Shown in pieces: positions 1 to 13,656 of a stretch of 64,000 bases of DNA. The notes under the pieces are model-generated. The model had not been told where the DNA came from and searched no databases. It saw only the letters and a list, made by a program, of their open reading frames with translations. Both the position numbers and the translations under genes were made by a program. The stretch comes from Diphasiastrum complanatum (lineage: Eukaryota; Streptophyta; Lycopodiopsida; Lycopodiales; Lycopodiaceae). How positions within the stretch are numbered: position 1 is the stretch's first letter; every line of letters begins with the position of its first letter. The stretch covers positions 34,162,804-34,226,803 of the forward strand of contig CM055097.1 in NCBI GenBank assembly GCA_029204225.1. The letters are read 5' to 3'.

Positions 1-674
1 ACTTACATCTGAGCAGCAAGCTTGTTCATGGCCACCATGTCAGGACCTCTTTTTTCAATAGCAACCAGAACAGAATCCTTGGGTACCAATACTGCTTTCC
101 AACAAATAGCCTGATTATTATTCAATTAAGTTGGATGATATGAATGTTCTGTTTTGCATAGAAAACAAACAATAACATGACAAAAGGTAGCAATAATGTT
201 GGGACCTCTTCTCTCACAAGCAACCTGACTGAGTCTTTGTGTACTAAAATTGCTTTTCAACAGGTAAACTGATTACTACTTACTTGAATCGTTAGAAAGT
301 TATTGTATAATCAATTTGAGTGTTTGATGCCACGAGGAAGGTGAATAGAACCAGTGTTTTAGCCCACCATTGCTTGAGCAAGTGAGTACAATAATTCTTG
401 TCAACAATTCATGGAGTCCTTTTTAGGGATTGATTGATAAATCAGGGTTACTGTGTAAGCATATCTGGGCATTTTGTACTATGTACATCTGGACATGCTG
501 TTAATAAGGAAATCTTCCGATTTAAATCTGATATCTTTTAAGAAAAATGGAAAAACAAGTGACAGACTAGAAAAGCACATTTAAACCACCTTCACGGACG
601 CCTTCCGCTCCTAGGTCATTGCAGATGCCATAAATGTACTCATCATCCGGTATTAGCTGTGTGACTCTTTTTCC
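1..674 (-). CDS. Two exons of an unidentified plant gene (3' part runs off the window)
   Basis: Two 85-bp exons are supported on the minus strand. The first (590-674) follows a CAG acceptor and ends before GTGGTT; it encodes 28 residues starting GKRVTQLIPDDEYIYG. The second (7-91) follows CAG and ends at a consensus GTAAGT donor (positions 1-6); it encodes VLVPKDSVLVAIEKRG and more. Splicing carries phase 1 across the join and the frame stays open through both exons, which is strong evidence for a real gene. I do not recognise the family. The exons upstream (higher coordinates) and downstream are not visible with confidence. It could be a pseudogene fragment, but both exons are free of stops. 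Confidence 0.55.
187..293 (-). pseudogene. Decayed tandem copy of the 7-91 exon and its flanking intron
   Basis: Bases 187-293 align with 31-134, covering most of the exon, the acceptor region and about 40 bp of intron. The copy has lost the CAG acceptor (it reads CAAT) and its frame is broken by small indels, so it is probably not spliced. It lies inside the intron between the two recognised exons. Confidence 0.5.
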
Positions 675-3032
675 CTGAAATACGGCAAGAGGAATTCATA
701 AATATTTGCAAATAAGGGAACTATTTTTGAGATCAGTGACTTAAAATGGCCAATTTGATCACAAGCATTTGTCTGGAAAATGCTGACATGTAACTACAGC
801 TTGTGGTTACCAAGAATCTGTCTGGGCAGTTCAGTTCCAAATGTAGAAAAGAGCCTTCATTTTGATCTCTATGTCATGAGGAACTAGTGCATAAGGTAGC
901 TTATTCATTGAGTTGCTCTTTAGTGCATAAGTGTCTGAGTATCTGAGTAAAGAAGTTTGTGAGTGATCTTTACATATTTCTTTCAGGAGCGTTGAACACA
1001 GCTTAAGTACAGATGGTCTAGAAAATGCCTTTCAGTCATTCTCTGAACTTCATCATGAAAGTGTCCTCAAAACTTTCAATATACAAATTTGAAACATCTT
1101 AAGTATAGGATTTTGTTACAGGGCCATATATTCTACAAAGTTCCAAAAAATCAGGAGAGGGTAAAGGTGGTCTAAGTGCAGATGATTTGGGAACCAAATG
1201 ACTAGGCTAGAATTTGTATTCAGTTAGTAGTAAACATGGCAACCTTTGTTTTGCTGATGGATATCAATGAAAGTTTTTTACTTTTCAAAACGCAAATAGT
1301 CGAGTCTGGCTCTTCAAACACAACTCTCTATCTTTAGGGGTATGCTTTGCCCACCAGATACCTTCTGTACATTAAGGGTCCTTTTAAGCTAGCTCGAATG
1401 ATTGTGTTTGATTTTTTTTTAAACTTACGTTTATTTGAGGAATTAGGGACTTCTCTAGACTTTATCTGATTTTTAGTGCTAGATTCATGGCCGAGATCTG
1501 CCCTTCACCTTTGGGAAGTGATTGAAACTCAACACTTTGGTATGGGAAGCTAATGTTAACGTATCTTTATGCAAGCAACCTGCTCCTTCTCAATCTTGAG
1601 TTTTGGGTTAACTTCATATTACGCTGCTTAACTGATTTACATGTGAGGCTTTTCTGTTTTAAATCTCATCTTTTTGGTGAACTTCGATTTATGATACCCT
1701 ACGTAAGTGCATTTCTGTAAATATACAAAGCTATAAAATCTGTTACCCCTCCCTTCCCTCGCCCCGAAAGGACGCATTGTCCTTGCTAGGTATGGAGTGT
1801 GGAGTGACGAGTCTATGGTCGAAAGTTTGTGGGCGGGGGCGGACTCCCTTAAGTTGAAAATTTGACGTTTTTTTTGTTACATTCAAGTACTCTCCTAGAC
1901 ACAGCAAATATATATATATATAATATATGTAAACATACTGCACAATGGATGATTTATGGTTGGGAATCTGCATGTAATAAGCCAGAATGCTGAAGGGGAT
2001 GATTGTAGAATGGTTTGAATGTCAAGAAAAATAATCAATCTGCAAAGCATTCCTTTACAGCATTGATGTCTATGAACTGCTCATGTTTTCTGAGAAGTAC
2101 TTGGATAGACTATGAAAGAATCTGAACAGGAGATAGGTACCATCAAATACTTCACTGTAATTCACAAGATTAAATCAGCGGTGGCGGGCGAGTAAACTTA
2201 CAGCGCCCAGTCTAGGCTTGACCAAAAGTGGGTTTTTCTGTGAACATCTCCTGCTAATCCCCATCCTTGGATGGTCGCACTCATCATAGAGCGTGTTAGC
2301 CGGGCTAGGCATTATGGAATCTCTGCTATTTCACTCTCAATTTTTCTCTGAAAATCTATTTCCGATGCAGATCCAAAGCTCATGCAAATAAAATGACATC
2401 AGAACCTTAAAAACCTCCATCTTGTAACAGAGCAATGTAGGATCAGATTTGCTGCATCAGTGAAGATGATGAGAAACCCAGAAGCTTGAATCTGTGTTTT
2501 TTTCATACAGCAAGTTTGGGAAATGCAAATGGTGGAGGAATGATATGAAATTGCTGAATCAAATCATTTCCTTGAAAGACAAATGTGTATGTAAATCCAT
2601 GAGTCGTGATGAGTGGATTACAGTAATATAGTGTGGGTGTTGGTTAGGAGGAGCCCCAACTGCCATCATATGATTGGCAACGTTTAAAGTATGAGGAAAT
2701 TGAACCATGAAAAAATGGCAAATGGCAAATGGCAATTTTTTCTTTTTTCTTTGTTTGCAAATGGCAAATTTGTATAAACAACACCATTGACAATCTGAGT
2801 GGGGTGTAGAGTTAGAGTTGTTTACTATTACTAAAAAGGTGTAGGCTCAAATCCCAACCACTTTATAGTGACATATATGGAGCTTTAGCTCCGTAAATGG
2901 CATTGCCAGGTTGTATATATGTTGTGTATATAACAAACACTAGTTGCTTAACATGTATGCAAAAAGAAACACCATTTTTGCCAATGTAGTAGAAGAGGGC
3001 ATCCCTTTTTTGGGGGTTTAGAACACTTGCCT
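675..3032. other. Stretch without a recognised gene
   Basis: AT-rich DNA with many stops in all frames. It contains an (AT)n tract near 1908-1922 and a GC-richer island at about 2165-2315, listed separately. More exons of the gene at 1-674 could lie here on the minus strand, but none has convincing splice sites and frame together. Confidence 0.5.
2202..2312 (-). other. Candidate first exon or small ORF
   Basis: On the minus strand an ATG at 2312 opens a frame that passes a perfect GTAAGT donor at 2201-2196; without splicing it runs to a stop after 46 residues. The segment is clearly GC-richer than its surroundings. It could be an upstream exon of the gene at 1-674, a captured gene piece, or chance. 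I do not recognise the peptide. Confidence 0.2.
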
Positions 3033-3266
3033 TGTTAGAAACCAATGATAAACTTGTTATTATTTACGATTTACTGTTGACAGCTGTTACCAGTTGTAAG
3101 TAGTTGTAGGCTAGTCTATAGTCAACTACTAGTTTTCTCTCTCTCTATATTCAGGGTTTATTGTACTCCCTTTCAATTAGTGTTATAGTGTGATGGTGTG
3201 TTCTTCCTCTTTCTCTTGGTGATTGCTTATGGTGATTGATTGATAGTGCTCATCAGATTATTGACA
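3033..3266 (+). repeat. Cop-A 5' LTR
   Basis: Starts TGTTAGAAACC and ends ATTGACA. It matches the 3' LTR with three substitutions. It should carry the element promoter, but I see no unambiguous TATA box. Confidence 0.95.
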
Positions 3267-4676
3267 TGGTATCAGAGCAACTCTGATCCCGAGTGTCTGA
3301 GTACTGGGTTCGGCTTGTCACTGGCTCCGTACTGAGGTGAGATAGTCCTTCACAGGAGGTGAAAGCTTGGAGAGGCAAAAGTTGGAATAAATCCTTCCTT
3401 GGTGCATCTTGCAGGTTTTTGGAGCTGAGAATCATCAGTGGAGAACGAAGACACAGTCCCGGAGGCATCAAAAAGGCCAGGGTAGCATCAGACAGATTGA
3501 AAATTTGTTGAGTGGGGAGATTTTTACAATACTTCCCAATTTTTTGTGGAAAGTGCAAGTTTTCAAGAAGTTTCAATCAGAAACTTGCTCAATCAATTTG
3601 TGGAGAACACTTTGTGCTATCAAAAGTTTAGCAATACTGCTACTGGCGGTTTGGAACTGTTCCTAGTTCATTTGGTGGAGATTTGAACAATTTCTTGCAA
3701 TTTTTGTGCATTTTTGCTTGAAGTAGCCTTGTAACAGAAAATCAAAGTTTTTAAGCTTCAATTTCAGTAATGATGACTTTTGAAAGTGGCTAGACTCAAG
3801 TACAAGTCGATTTAGTGTGGATTTCCACTCAAATCGCATTTTTTGGTGAAGATTTGGCTTAGAAACAATGATTTTTGCTTAGAAACAGGCTTTCTGCTCT
3901 GTCTCTGTCTCTGCACTACTCACCAGAAGGCTCTAGTACGGCCCGAAACGCAGGAAGAGGCCCCGAAACACCGGTTCCATGACCCGAAACGCTAGTGAAG
4001 TGCCCGAAACGCCGCTCTCCTGTACCGAAACGCACGACCAGCAGCCCGAAACGCATGTATTGCCTCCAGGTCCTCGCATTGAACGCCTCTAAAACTTAGT
4101 GTATTGGAGTGTCTTCAAGCCGCTGAAGACTGAACGCTCACCAGTAGTTGTCTGCCGCGTGTCAATGAGGAAAAGTCAGATCAATCTAGACTATCCATGA
4201 ATCCCAGATCAACGGCTCAGATCAATTGAAGAATCTCCTCTTCAAATTTTATTTCATATTGAAGGGTCCCACAGGTGCCCCTAGTATTTGGGACTGGCCC
4301 ATTCTTTCTAAGGGCTCTGTCCACTGTGGTTTTTTGCAGATAAGCAGAAAACAGAGTGATGTTTTGACCTAGCTGGAGAGACTGTTTTTGGGACCTGATT
4401 AGACAGGAGCTATGCTGGTACAAAGGGCTACGTGCTAATATAAAAAATTTTGAAATCGGAGATCTGTGCGAGACGAAAGAAATTTTCAAAAATGGCAGTT
4501 TGGCAATAATTGCCATTTTTCAGGCTTAAGGACAGTTGAGCCATTCTAAGGCCAAAATCTTCAATTTGGCGTAACTTTCAATCCATAGCTCGGATTGGAA
4601 AGTGGTCGGAGACGTCATTTGTCAATTTTTCAGCAAATTTTTCATTTTTGCAATTTGGAGTCATCCAATTGTAGTT
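3267..4676 (+). other. Cop-A primer binding site and 1.4-kb leader
   Basis: The PBS TGGTATCAGAGC begins at 3267, directly after the LTR, and is complementary to the 3' end of initiator methionine tRNA, the usual copia primer. The leader up to the gag ATG at 4677 is unusually long and has no convincing ORF. It holds a phased array of short GC-rich words at 3943-4054. Confidence 0.85.
3943..4054 (+). repeat. Six copies of CCGAAACGC at a 20-21 bp period
   Basis: The 9-mer CCGAAACGC starts at 3943, 3963 (as CCGAAACAC), 3984, 4004, 4025 and 4046. Spacings are 20, 21, 20, 21 and 21 bp. The intervening bases are not conserved, so this is not a simple tandem duplication. Function unknown. Confidence 0.85.
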
Positions 4677-5658
4677 ATGGCAACGCTAAGCGAAAGCGTT
4701 CTTAATGAGTCAAGCAAATTGGAAGGAGCCGGCAACTATGCAGTTTGGAAATTCAAACTGAAGAACATTCTGATGGAAAAGGAGCTATGGGAGATTGTGA
4801 CAGGTGAGGAGACAAGGCCAGTGATTGAAGAAAATCAGCGGGCATTTGATAGGAGGGAACGGAAAGCACAGAATGTCATCAACTTGTCAGTCAAAGATGC
4901 TATCATTCCCTACATTTCGGATTCGGAAGGACCGAAAGAAGCGTGGGATACGTTGAAGGCATTGTTTGAGACCACAAACACATCTCGAGTGCTATTCCTG
5001 AAGACGAAGCTGCATACATTACAGATGGATGATGGTGCAACTATTGTCAATCACCTATTGAAGATAAAGGAGATTCGTGATCAACTAACTGCCGTTGGAG
5101 AGTGAGTACAGGATCGTGAGATCGTTCAATTGACATTGAACAGCTTGAGTGAGTCACATCAGATGTTTGTGACAAGCATTGCCACACGGGAGAATCTTCC
5201 AACCTATGAAGAGCTAGGTGGATTACTGCTGCAGGAAGAGCAACAAGGGCTATGATCAAGATCTTGCAGTTAGAGGACGAGGTGGAAGATTTGGCCATGG
5301 TAGGTATCAATCGAGAGGAGGAAACTCAAGTCGGGGATCATTTCAACAATTTCATAAACAAGCCAATGATAGCCCAAATCGAGGCAATTGGAATCAAGGC
5401 CGAGGTCAAGGACGTGGCTATTCTAGGCAAAATAAACTTGGAAATTATAGGTACTGCAACAAACCTGGACATTGGGAGCGTGAATGCTTCAAGAAACAAA
5501 AGGAGATAGCACAAAGAAAAGGCAAATGGCAAGCGGGCAATTATGTTGATCATTATCAATTTGATGATGATCATTATGAAGATAGTTATGTTGATCAACA
5601 ACAATACGATGATGATCAATATGAAGATGATATAGGCGAAAGCTCATTACGGTGCTAA
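4677..5658 (+). pseudogene. gag: Cop-A gag (broken)
   Basis: Starts at the ATG at 4677 (MATLSESVLNESSKLEG), matching the start of the Cop-F gag. The N-terminal copia gag domain is readable to a TGA at 5103-5105, continues in the same frame to about 5245, then shifts frame. The C-terminal part is rich in Gly, Arg and Asn and holds a zinc knuckle whose first cysteine is replaced by tyrosine (YRYCNKPGHWEREC), so zinc binding is probably lost. A long Asp/Tyr-rich tail follows. Confidence 0.9.
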
Positions 5659-8600
5659 TGACAAGTGACGAAGCAAAGGATACATGGTACATCGACAGTG
5701 GAGCGTCCAAGCACATGACTTCAACGAAAGAGTGGTTATTAGAACTCAAGAAAACTGACAATGGTGATGAAGTTCGAAAAGCTGATTGCAAATTGCTATC
5801 TGCTAAAGGAGTTGGAGTGCTACCAGTGAAGTTAGCCAGCGGGAAGATAAAGCAGATAAGCAATGTGCAATATGTACCTGGCTTAGCTAACAATCTACTA
5901 TCTGTTGGGACAATGGTTGATCAACAACTCAAGGTTGAGTTTGACAACGACAAATGTCTCGTCAAGGACATCAAGAATCACTACAAAGTGATTGGTACAG
6001 GAGCTAGAGTCAAAGGAAATCGACTTTACAAATTGAATGTGAGATCTTTTACTCAAACTATGGTAAGCATTTTGATAGTCGAAGTGACCTTTGACATCAA
6101 AGGTTTGGTCATGTTAGTGCTCAAAGCTTGCAAATCCTTAAAAGAGGTAATCTAGTTGTTGGATTGCCTGATATCTCTTTTGAAGGAAAAATTTGTGAGG
6201 GTTGCATTTTGGAAAAACAGCATAGAGCGAGATTTCCCAAAGATGGAGCAAGAAGAGCCAATGGCATTCTTGATCTTGTTCATAGTGATCTGTGTGGACC
6301 AATACAAACTAGGTCCATTAGTGGTTGTTACTATTGCATCACATTTATTGATGACTTTAGTAGACATATCTGGATTTATTTTATAAGCAAAAAATCTGAT
6401 GCTTTTGCCAAGTTTACAGAGTTCAAGGCTCTAGTTGAAAAACAAACAGGTTGTTATATTAAGACTTTGTGACCTGATGGATGTGGTGAGTATTTTTCGA
6501 CAGAATTTATTGATTTTTGCAAAGACCAAGGGATCAAGGGACAGACTACAACACCTTATTCACCGCAGCAAAATGGAGTTGCAGAGCGAAAGAATAGATC
6601 CATTGTTGAGATGGCCAGGGCAATGCTCAAAAGAAAGGGTATGCCAAACACCTCTTGGACAGAAGCTTGCAGCACAGCTACGCACATCTTGAATCAGTGT
6701 CCTACGAAATCTGTAGAAGGTAAGACACCTCATGAAGCTTTTACTGGAAAGAAACCTAATCTTTCTCATTTGAGAGTATTTGGTTGTGATGCTTATGCTC
6801 ATATTCCTGATGAAAAATGAAGGAAATTGGATGCAAAAGCTGTCAAGTGTATTTTCCTTGGATATGATGAGAAGGCCAAGGCATATAGGATGTATGATAC
6901 AAATGCACAGAAGCTTGTGATTTCTAGGGATGCTACATTTGATGAGTTGGGTCAAGGTGAACAATCTGAAGAAATCACTAAACCTTTTGATGAGGGAGCG
7001 GAAGTACAGGTCAAGAAAGAAGTGGATTTTGATGCAGAAGATCCAATGGAAAAAAGATAAGTTTGAAGCTGAAATCCCTAAGAGAGTACCTAAATGGTAC
7101 TTATCAGTCACAGGTGATGCTAAGAAGGGAGATACTCCCGAATCTAGCGAACAGGGAGAGCTTAGAAGGTCAAGCAGAAATCGAAAACCTCCTGCAAGGT
7201 TCAAAATGAATCTATTCCTAATGGGTTCCGTGTTCAAAGCTCAAGAACCAAAAACCTTTCATGAAGCAAAGGAGCACAAGGAGTGGCGTGCAGCAATGGA
7301 AACAGAAATGGAGGCCATATCAAAAAATAGGACATGGATCTTGGTTGAGCTACCTGATAGTAAGACACTTATCACTTGCAAATGGATTTATAAGATCAAA
7401 TATGGAGCAGATGGGCAACTCAACAAGTACAAAGTACGGTTGGTTGTGAGAGGATTTGAACAACAGGAAGGCATTGATTTTGTGGAAACCTTCGCATCTG
7501 TAGTTAATATGGTAACTATACGTTCTATTATTGCTATTTCTACTTTCCATGGTTAGAAGATTCAGCAAATGGACGTTAAATCTGCTTTTCTTAATGGAGT
7601 GCTGGATGAAGAGGTGTATTTAGTACAACCTCAAGGATTTGTTGAGCCAGGGAGAGAGCATCTTGTTTGTAAGCTCAACAAAGCTATCTATGGGTTGAAG
7701 CAAGCACCACGGGCGTGGTACTCTTGCATTGATAAACACTTCAAACAAAGGAGAATGGTAAAGAGTAAGGCTGATCCTAATCTTTACATTCTAAAGCAAG
7801 ATTCAGATATAGTGTTCATTGTTTTGTACGTGGATGATTTGATTATTACAAGAAGTAATGAGAGCTTAATTGATGAAATCAAATCATATCTTTCCAATGC
7901 TTTTGACATGAGCGATCTAGGATTGATGCACTATTGTCTTGGCATTGAAGTATGGCAAAAGGAAGAGGTTGTCTTTCTTACACAAAGCAAGTATGCACGA
8001 GATTTGCTTTATAAGTTCAATATGCAGGATTGTAAGCCTTTGAGTACACCAATGGATGTCAACATGAAGCTTACTGCAGATGATGAATCTGAGAAAGTAG
8101 ATGCTTACTTGTACAGGTAGCTGGTGGGTGGTTTAATCTATTTGACACACACATGACCTGATATTTCTTATGTTGTTGGTGTTGTTAGTAAATTTATGCA
8201 AAATCCTAGTCAAGCACATTGGAAGTCTGCTAAACGTATTCTCAGGTACATTCGAGGGACGTTGAATTTTGGTTTGAAGTATGATCAGCCTGAAGCGCCA
8301 ATGTTGGTAGGTTACACAGATGCTGATTGGGCAGATAATATTGATTATAGAAGATCTACCAGTGGTCATACATTCAGTTATGGTACAGCTGCAGTTTTAT
8401 GGAGCAGCAAAAAGCAACCTACAGTAGCCTTATCTTCGACGGAAGCTGAATATCGTGCACTCAGCAACAGGAAGCGGTATGGCTACGAAGATTGCTTGTT
8501 GATTTAGGTCAACCACAGAAGGATGCGACTACTATTTCTTGCGACAATTAAAGCTGCATTTACCTTGCCAAAAATCCAGTTCTACATGCTCGAACCAAGC

Positions 8601-8789
8601 ACATCGAAATACATTATCACTTTGTTCGAGAGAAAATACTTGATGGAACCATTGATCTTGTTTTTTGTAAATCTGAAGATCAAATGGCAGATATTTTTAC
8701 TAAGTCATTAGGTAGATGTAAATTTGAAAAGTTTCGTACTTTATTAGGAATAGAAGAATGTAATTTTATCATTGAGGGAGAGTGTTAGA
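5652..8789 (+). pseudogene. pol: Cop-A pol: protease, integrase, RT, RNase H (broken)
   Basis: Domains in copia order. Protease with DSGAS at about 5696. A pre-integrase segment, then integrase with the DLCGP and NGVAERKNRS motifs. RT with the YVDD active site near 7828. RNase H with DADWA near 8320 and the STEAEY motif. Stops at 6470, 6818, 7554, 8118 and 8154 and a frameshift near 7055 break it. The predicted natural stop, GAG-TGT-TAG, overlaps the first bases of the 3' LTR, as it does in Cop-F. Confidence 0.95.
8771..8782 (+). promoter_or_regulatory. Cop-A polypurine tract
   Basis: ATTGAGGGAGAG lies directly before the 3' LTR and is the expected plus-strand primer site. Confidence 0.8.
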
Positions 8790-9016
8790 AACCAATGATA
8801 AACTTGTTATTGTTTACGATTTACTGTTGACAGCTGTTACCAGTTGTAAGTAGTTGTAGGCTAGTCTATAGTCAACTACTAGTTTTTTCTCTCTCTATAT
8901 TCAGGGTTTATTGTACTCCCTTTCAATTAGTGTAATAGTGTGATGGTGTGTTCTTCCTCTTTCTCTTGGTGATTGCTTATGGTGATTGATTGATAGTGCT
9001 CATCAGATTATTGACA
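8783..9016 (+). repeat. Cop-A 3' LTR
   Basis: 234 bp, three substitutions from the 5' LTR, followed by the TGCCT target duplication. Confidence 0.95.
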
Positions 9017-9021
9017 TGCCT

Positions 9022-11350
<2,329 letters not shown>

Positions 11351-11355
11351 ACCGA

Positions 11356-12490
11356 CTAGTCCAAATCAAAGAAGGACTCAACAATGTTGTTCACGCCTTT
11401 CCAATGCTTTGTTATTTTTTTGTGAGATGGCTTGCACATCACATTATTTTTTGAGCATTTTCCACAATCGCCAAAACACAATTTTAGAAACTTAAATTTG
11501 TTGTGCACACAGGCACTTATACAGTTTGGCTCCTTTGCATTATATAGAACAAATAGTACGGACTGCAGATTTTGAACTGAAACATTGTCGTGTCTCAAGT
11601 GGGTGCCGTTGTCGTAATATCCTTAAAAAATTGAGCACCGTATGTCATGCATTGCCATTAGGCTCCCTTTGACTCCTTCTTTGATGCTTTTCTTCAAGAA
11701 TAGAACAATGACACATAATTTGTGTTGTGGCATTAGTGTTGTCAAGCAGTGCCGCACCATTGACGCGATATAGCTCGAACTCAAAGATTCTATGTTGTTG
11801 AATATATAAAAAGTCAAACGATCCCAAAGAGAAGGAGAAACAGATATGAAATTTGACTCCTCTGTGCCGCAACAGATGGCTTCTACACCTTTGAAGGCTT
11901 TGACTTTAAAAAAAAATCTTCGTCCGTCGTTGGAGCTGCTTGTACCCTGGTCAATCCTTGCGCTTTCTATATGTCTTTCCTTCACCTTATGTACAAACTG
12001 AGTCAATGATGCAGGTATACGCGCTTGCAATTTTGTCGATATGCTCTGACCACTGCTTGTTGCTGCTCTGATCCAATCACACGTTGACGTTTTCTTTATT
12101 GTACTCTACATTGTTGGGCAGGTCATTATCCAATGAAATCAAAACATTTATGACATGCACGGAGCATGTTTCTCGGACCATATTATTTACACCTCCCTCA
12201 ATATATCTCTCTTCAACACAAAACAACGTAGCGCTCATATCCATCTGCGCCACGGGCCATAAACTCAACACTATCAACTGCAATGTTGTCTGCCATCCAT
12301 ATTCCACGAATAACACCCAAAGTCTCGACGTCATCCTTTGAGAAATTAGGCTCGCCCACAGAAATCTTAGAGACAACGATGAACGCTTTCACAAAAAGCC
12401 CGTTAGTACTGGGCTTCGCCACTATTTTCCATGCTTTAGTCAAGTATAATCGCATGGCATTTCCAACAGGCTTGACGACGGTTCTTTAGC
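11356..12490 (-). pseudogene. Fossil coding region of unknown family
   Basis: Several neighbouring open frames on the minus strand read as pieces of one protein: about 12455-12213, then after a frameshift 12300-12077, then 12030-11623 and perhaps 11598-11356. The first follows an acceptor-like TTTTGTGCAG near 12504. Residues such as KISVGEPNFSKDDVETLGV and VKERHIESARIDQG look like normal globular protein. I do not recognise the family and no transposase or RT motif is visible. It may be a decayed host gene or an accessory ORF of an old transposon. Confidence 0.4.
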
Positions 12491-12559
12491 AGCATAAAAA
12501 GCCTGCACAAAATATAATGAGATAATAAGATACATAATAAATACCCATCTGGACTTTTT

Positions 12560-12760
12560 TCTTTTTTTGAAAAAAAATTCAAAACACATTCGTTTGTTTT
12601 TTTTTCTGATTGGCCGCCGCGGCGGGTGGAGACCCATCAGAACACTTTGTTTGTTTTATTTCCCTAATGACCCGCCACGGCGGCCCATCAAAACACTTTT
12701 GTTTGTTTTTATTTTCCTATCCCCACCCGCCGCGGCGGGGGGAGACCCATCAAACTTTTT
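12560..12760. repeat. GC-palindrome minisatellite, three diverged units
   Basis: Units of about 52-58 bp combine a GC palindrome with an AT/T-rich tail: CCGCCGCGGCGG at 12614-12625, a mutated version CCCGCCACGGCGG at 12671-12683, and CCCGCCGCGGCGGG at 12726-12739. Each is followed by a form of CCCATCAAAACACTTT. A (GA)n tract lies at about 12825-12842. Confidence 0.75.
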
Positions 12761-13648
12761 TTGAAATGTTCTTTTTAGAATCTATAGAGATAAAAACAAA
12801 TTGCTCTTTACCATAGTTAACGTGAGGAGAGAGAGAGAGAGAGTGTCGATAATTAAAGGCGATCGAAAAAATGCAGTTTGCTCGCAAAATCACAGATTGC
12901 AATAGAAAGTAGGAGGGAAATGAAAATCACGTGAATCTATGGTGGAGACCACCTTTACTTATAAGGAATTTGGGGAGTGGAAGTAAAATATTAACAAAAA
13001 CTTATTATACTCATTTGGTAGATTATGTTTTAAAGATTTTCTTGACTTCTTAATTTGAAACCACTTGCTCTTACCAATTGGGAATAGGATCACAATTCTA
13101 TGTGATGTTCATTCAATAATTTTGGTTGGAGTTTGTTATTTGTTCATTATTATCTAGTCTTTTGTGTTTTATGTGATGCTAAATCTAGCATTAAGTATCT
13201 AATGATAACCCTAATGTCATGCTTTTGCAAAAGTTACGATAACATGAACCTAGGAGATTTTTCAGTTGGAATCTATATGAGCCACTGCCTAGTTCAAGCC
13301 TAGTTCAACATCAAACTAGACACCAAGCAAAAACGAAATCTTGCCAAAAAAATTGATCTATAATCCAAAAAAATTTGCTTGAACTGTTTTGGTAAAGGAA
13401 ATCAATTTTACCTTGTCTTCCTACTTTTATCCACACTTGAAAATAGTTGCTTAAACCCCATTTTACAAGCAAGGTGTAGGTGTTGCTTGTACCCAAGGAT
13501 TTCAAACCTATCAAATTGATTTCTCTTTGAATTGGCTGACTTTAATCCCAATAACACCCTAAATACAAATGTGCATGGACAATCATAAAATGACTTGCGA
13601 TTTGTAGTTTTGTCCCAGAGCATGATAGTACATGGCTTACGATCTAAG
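12761..13648. other. Stretch without a recognised gene
   Basis: AT-rich; no coding, LTR or terminal-repeat structure seen between the minisatellite and the MITE. Confidence 0.5.
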
Positions 13649-13656
13649 GTTTTGTC

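Larger units (their letters stand above)
3033..9016 (+). mobile_element. Cop-A: complete Ty1/copia LTR retrotransposon
   Basis: A complete element in plus orientation: 234-bp LTRs, PBS, long leader, gag, protease, integrase, reverse transcriptase, RNase H (copia order), PPT, 3' LTR. A perfect 5-bp target duplication, TGCCT, flanks it at 3028-3032 and 9017-9021. The LTRs start TG and end CA and differ at 3 of 234 positions, so insertion was recent. The coding region nevertheless carries at least six stops and two or more frameshifts. Confidence 0.95.

Noticed and set aside
3267-3290. tRNA gene suggested by TGGTATCAGAGC-like sequences (also at 18471, 33749, 36336, 41487, 47886)
   Set aside because: Only the 3' end complement of tRNA-iMet is present, next to LTRs; these are primer binding sites.
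3943-4054. CRISPR-like look of evenly spaced short repeats
   Set aside because: Repeats of 9 bp with 11-12 bp spacers in a plant retrotransposon leader; far too short and in the wrong kind of genome.
6560-7237. Long minus-strand frame opposite Cop-A pol
   Set aside because: It is the antisense shadow of integrase and RT sequence; no motifs, no splice support.
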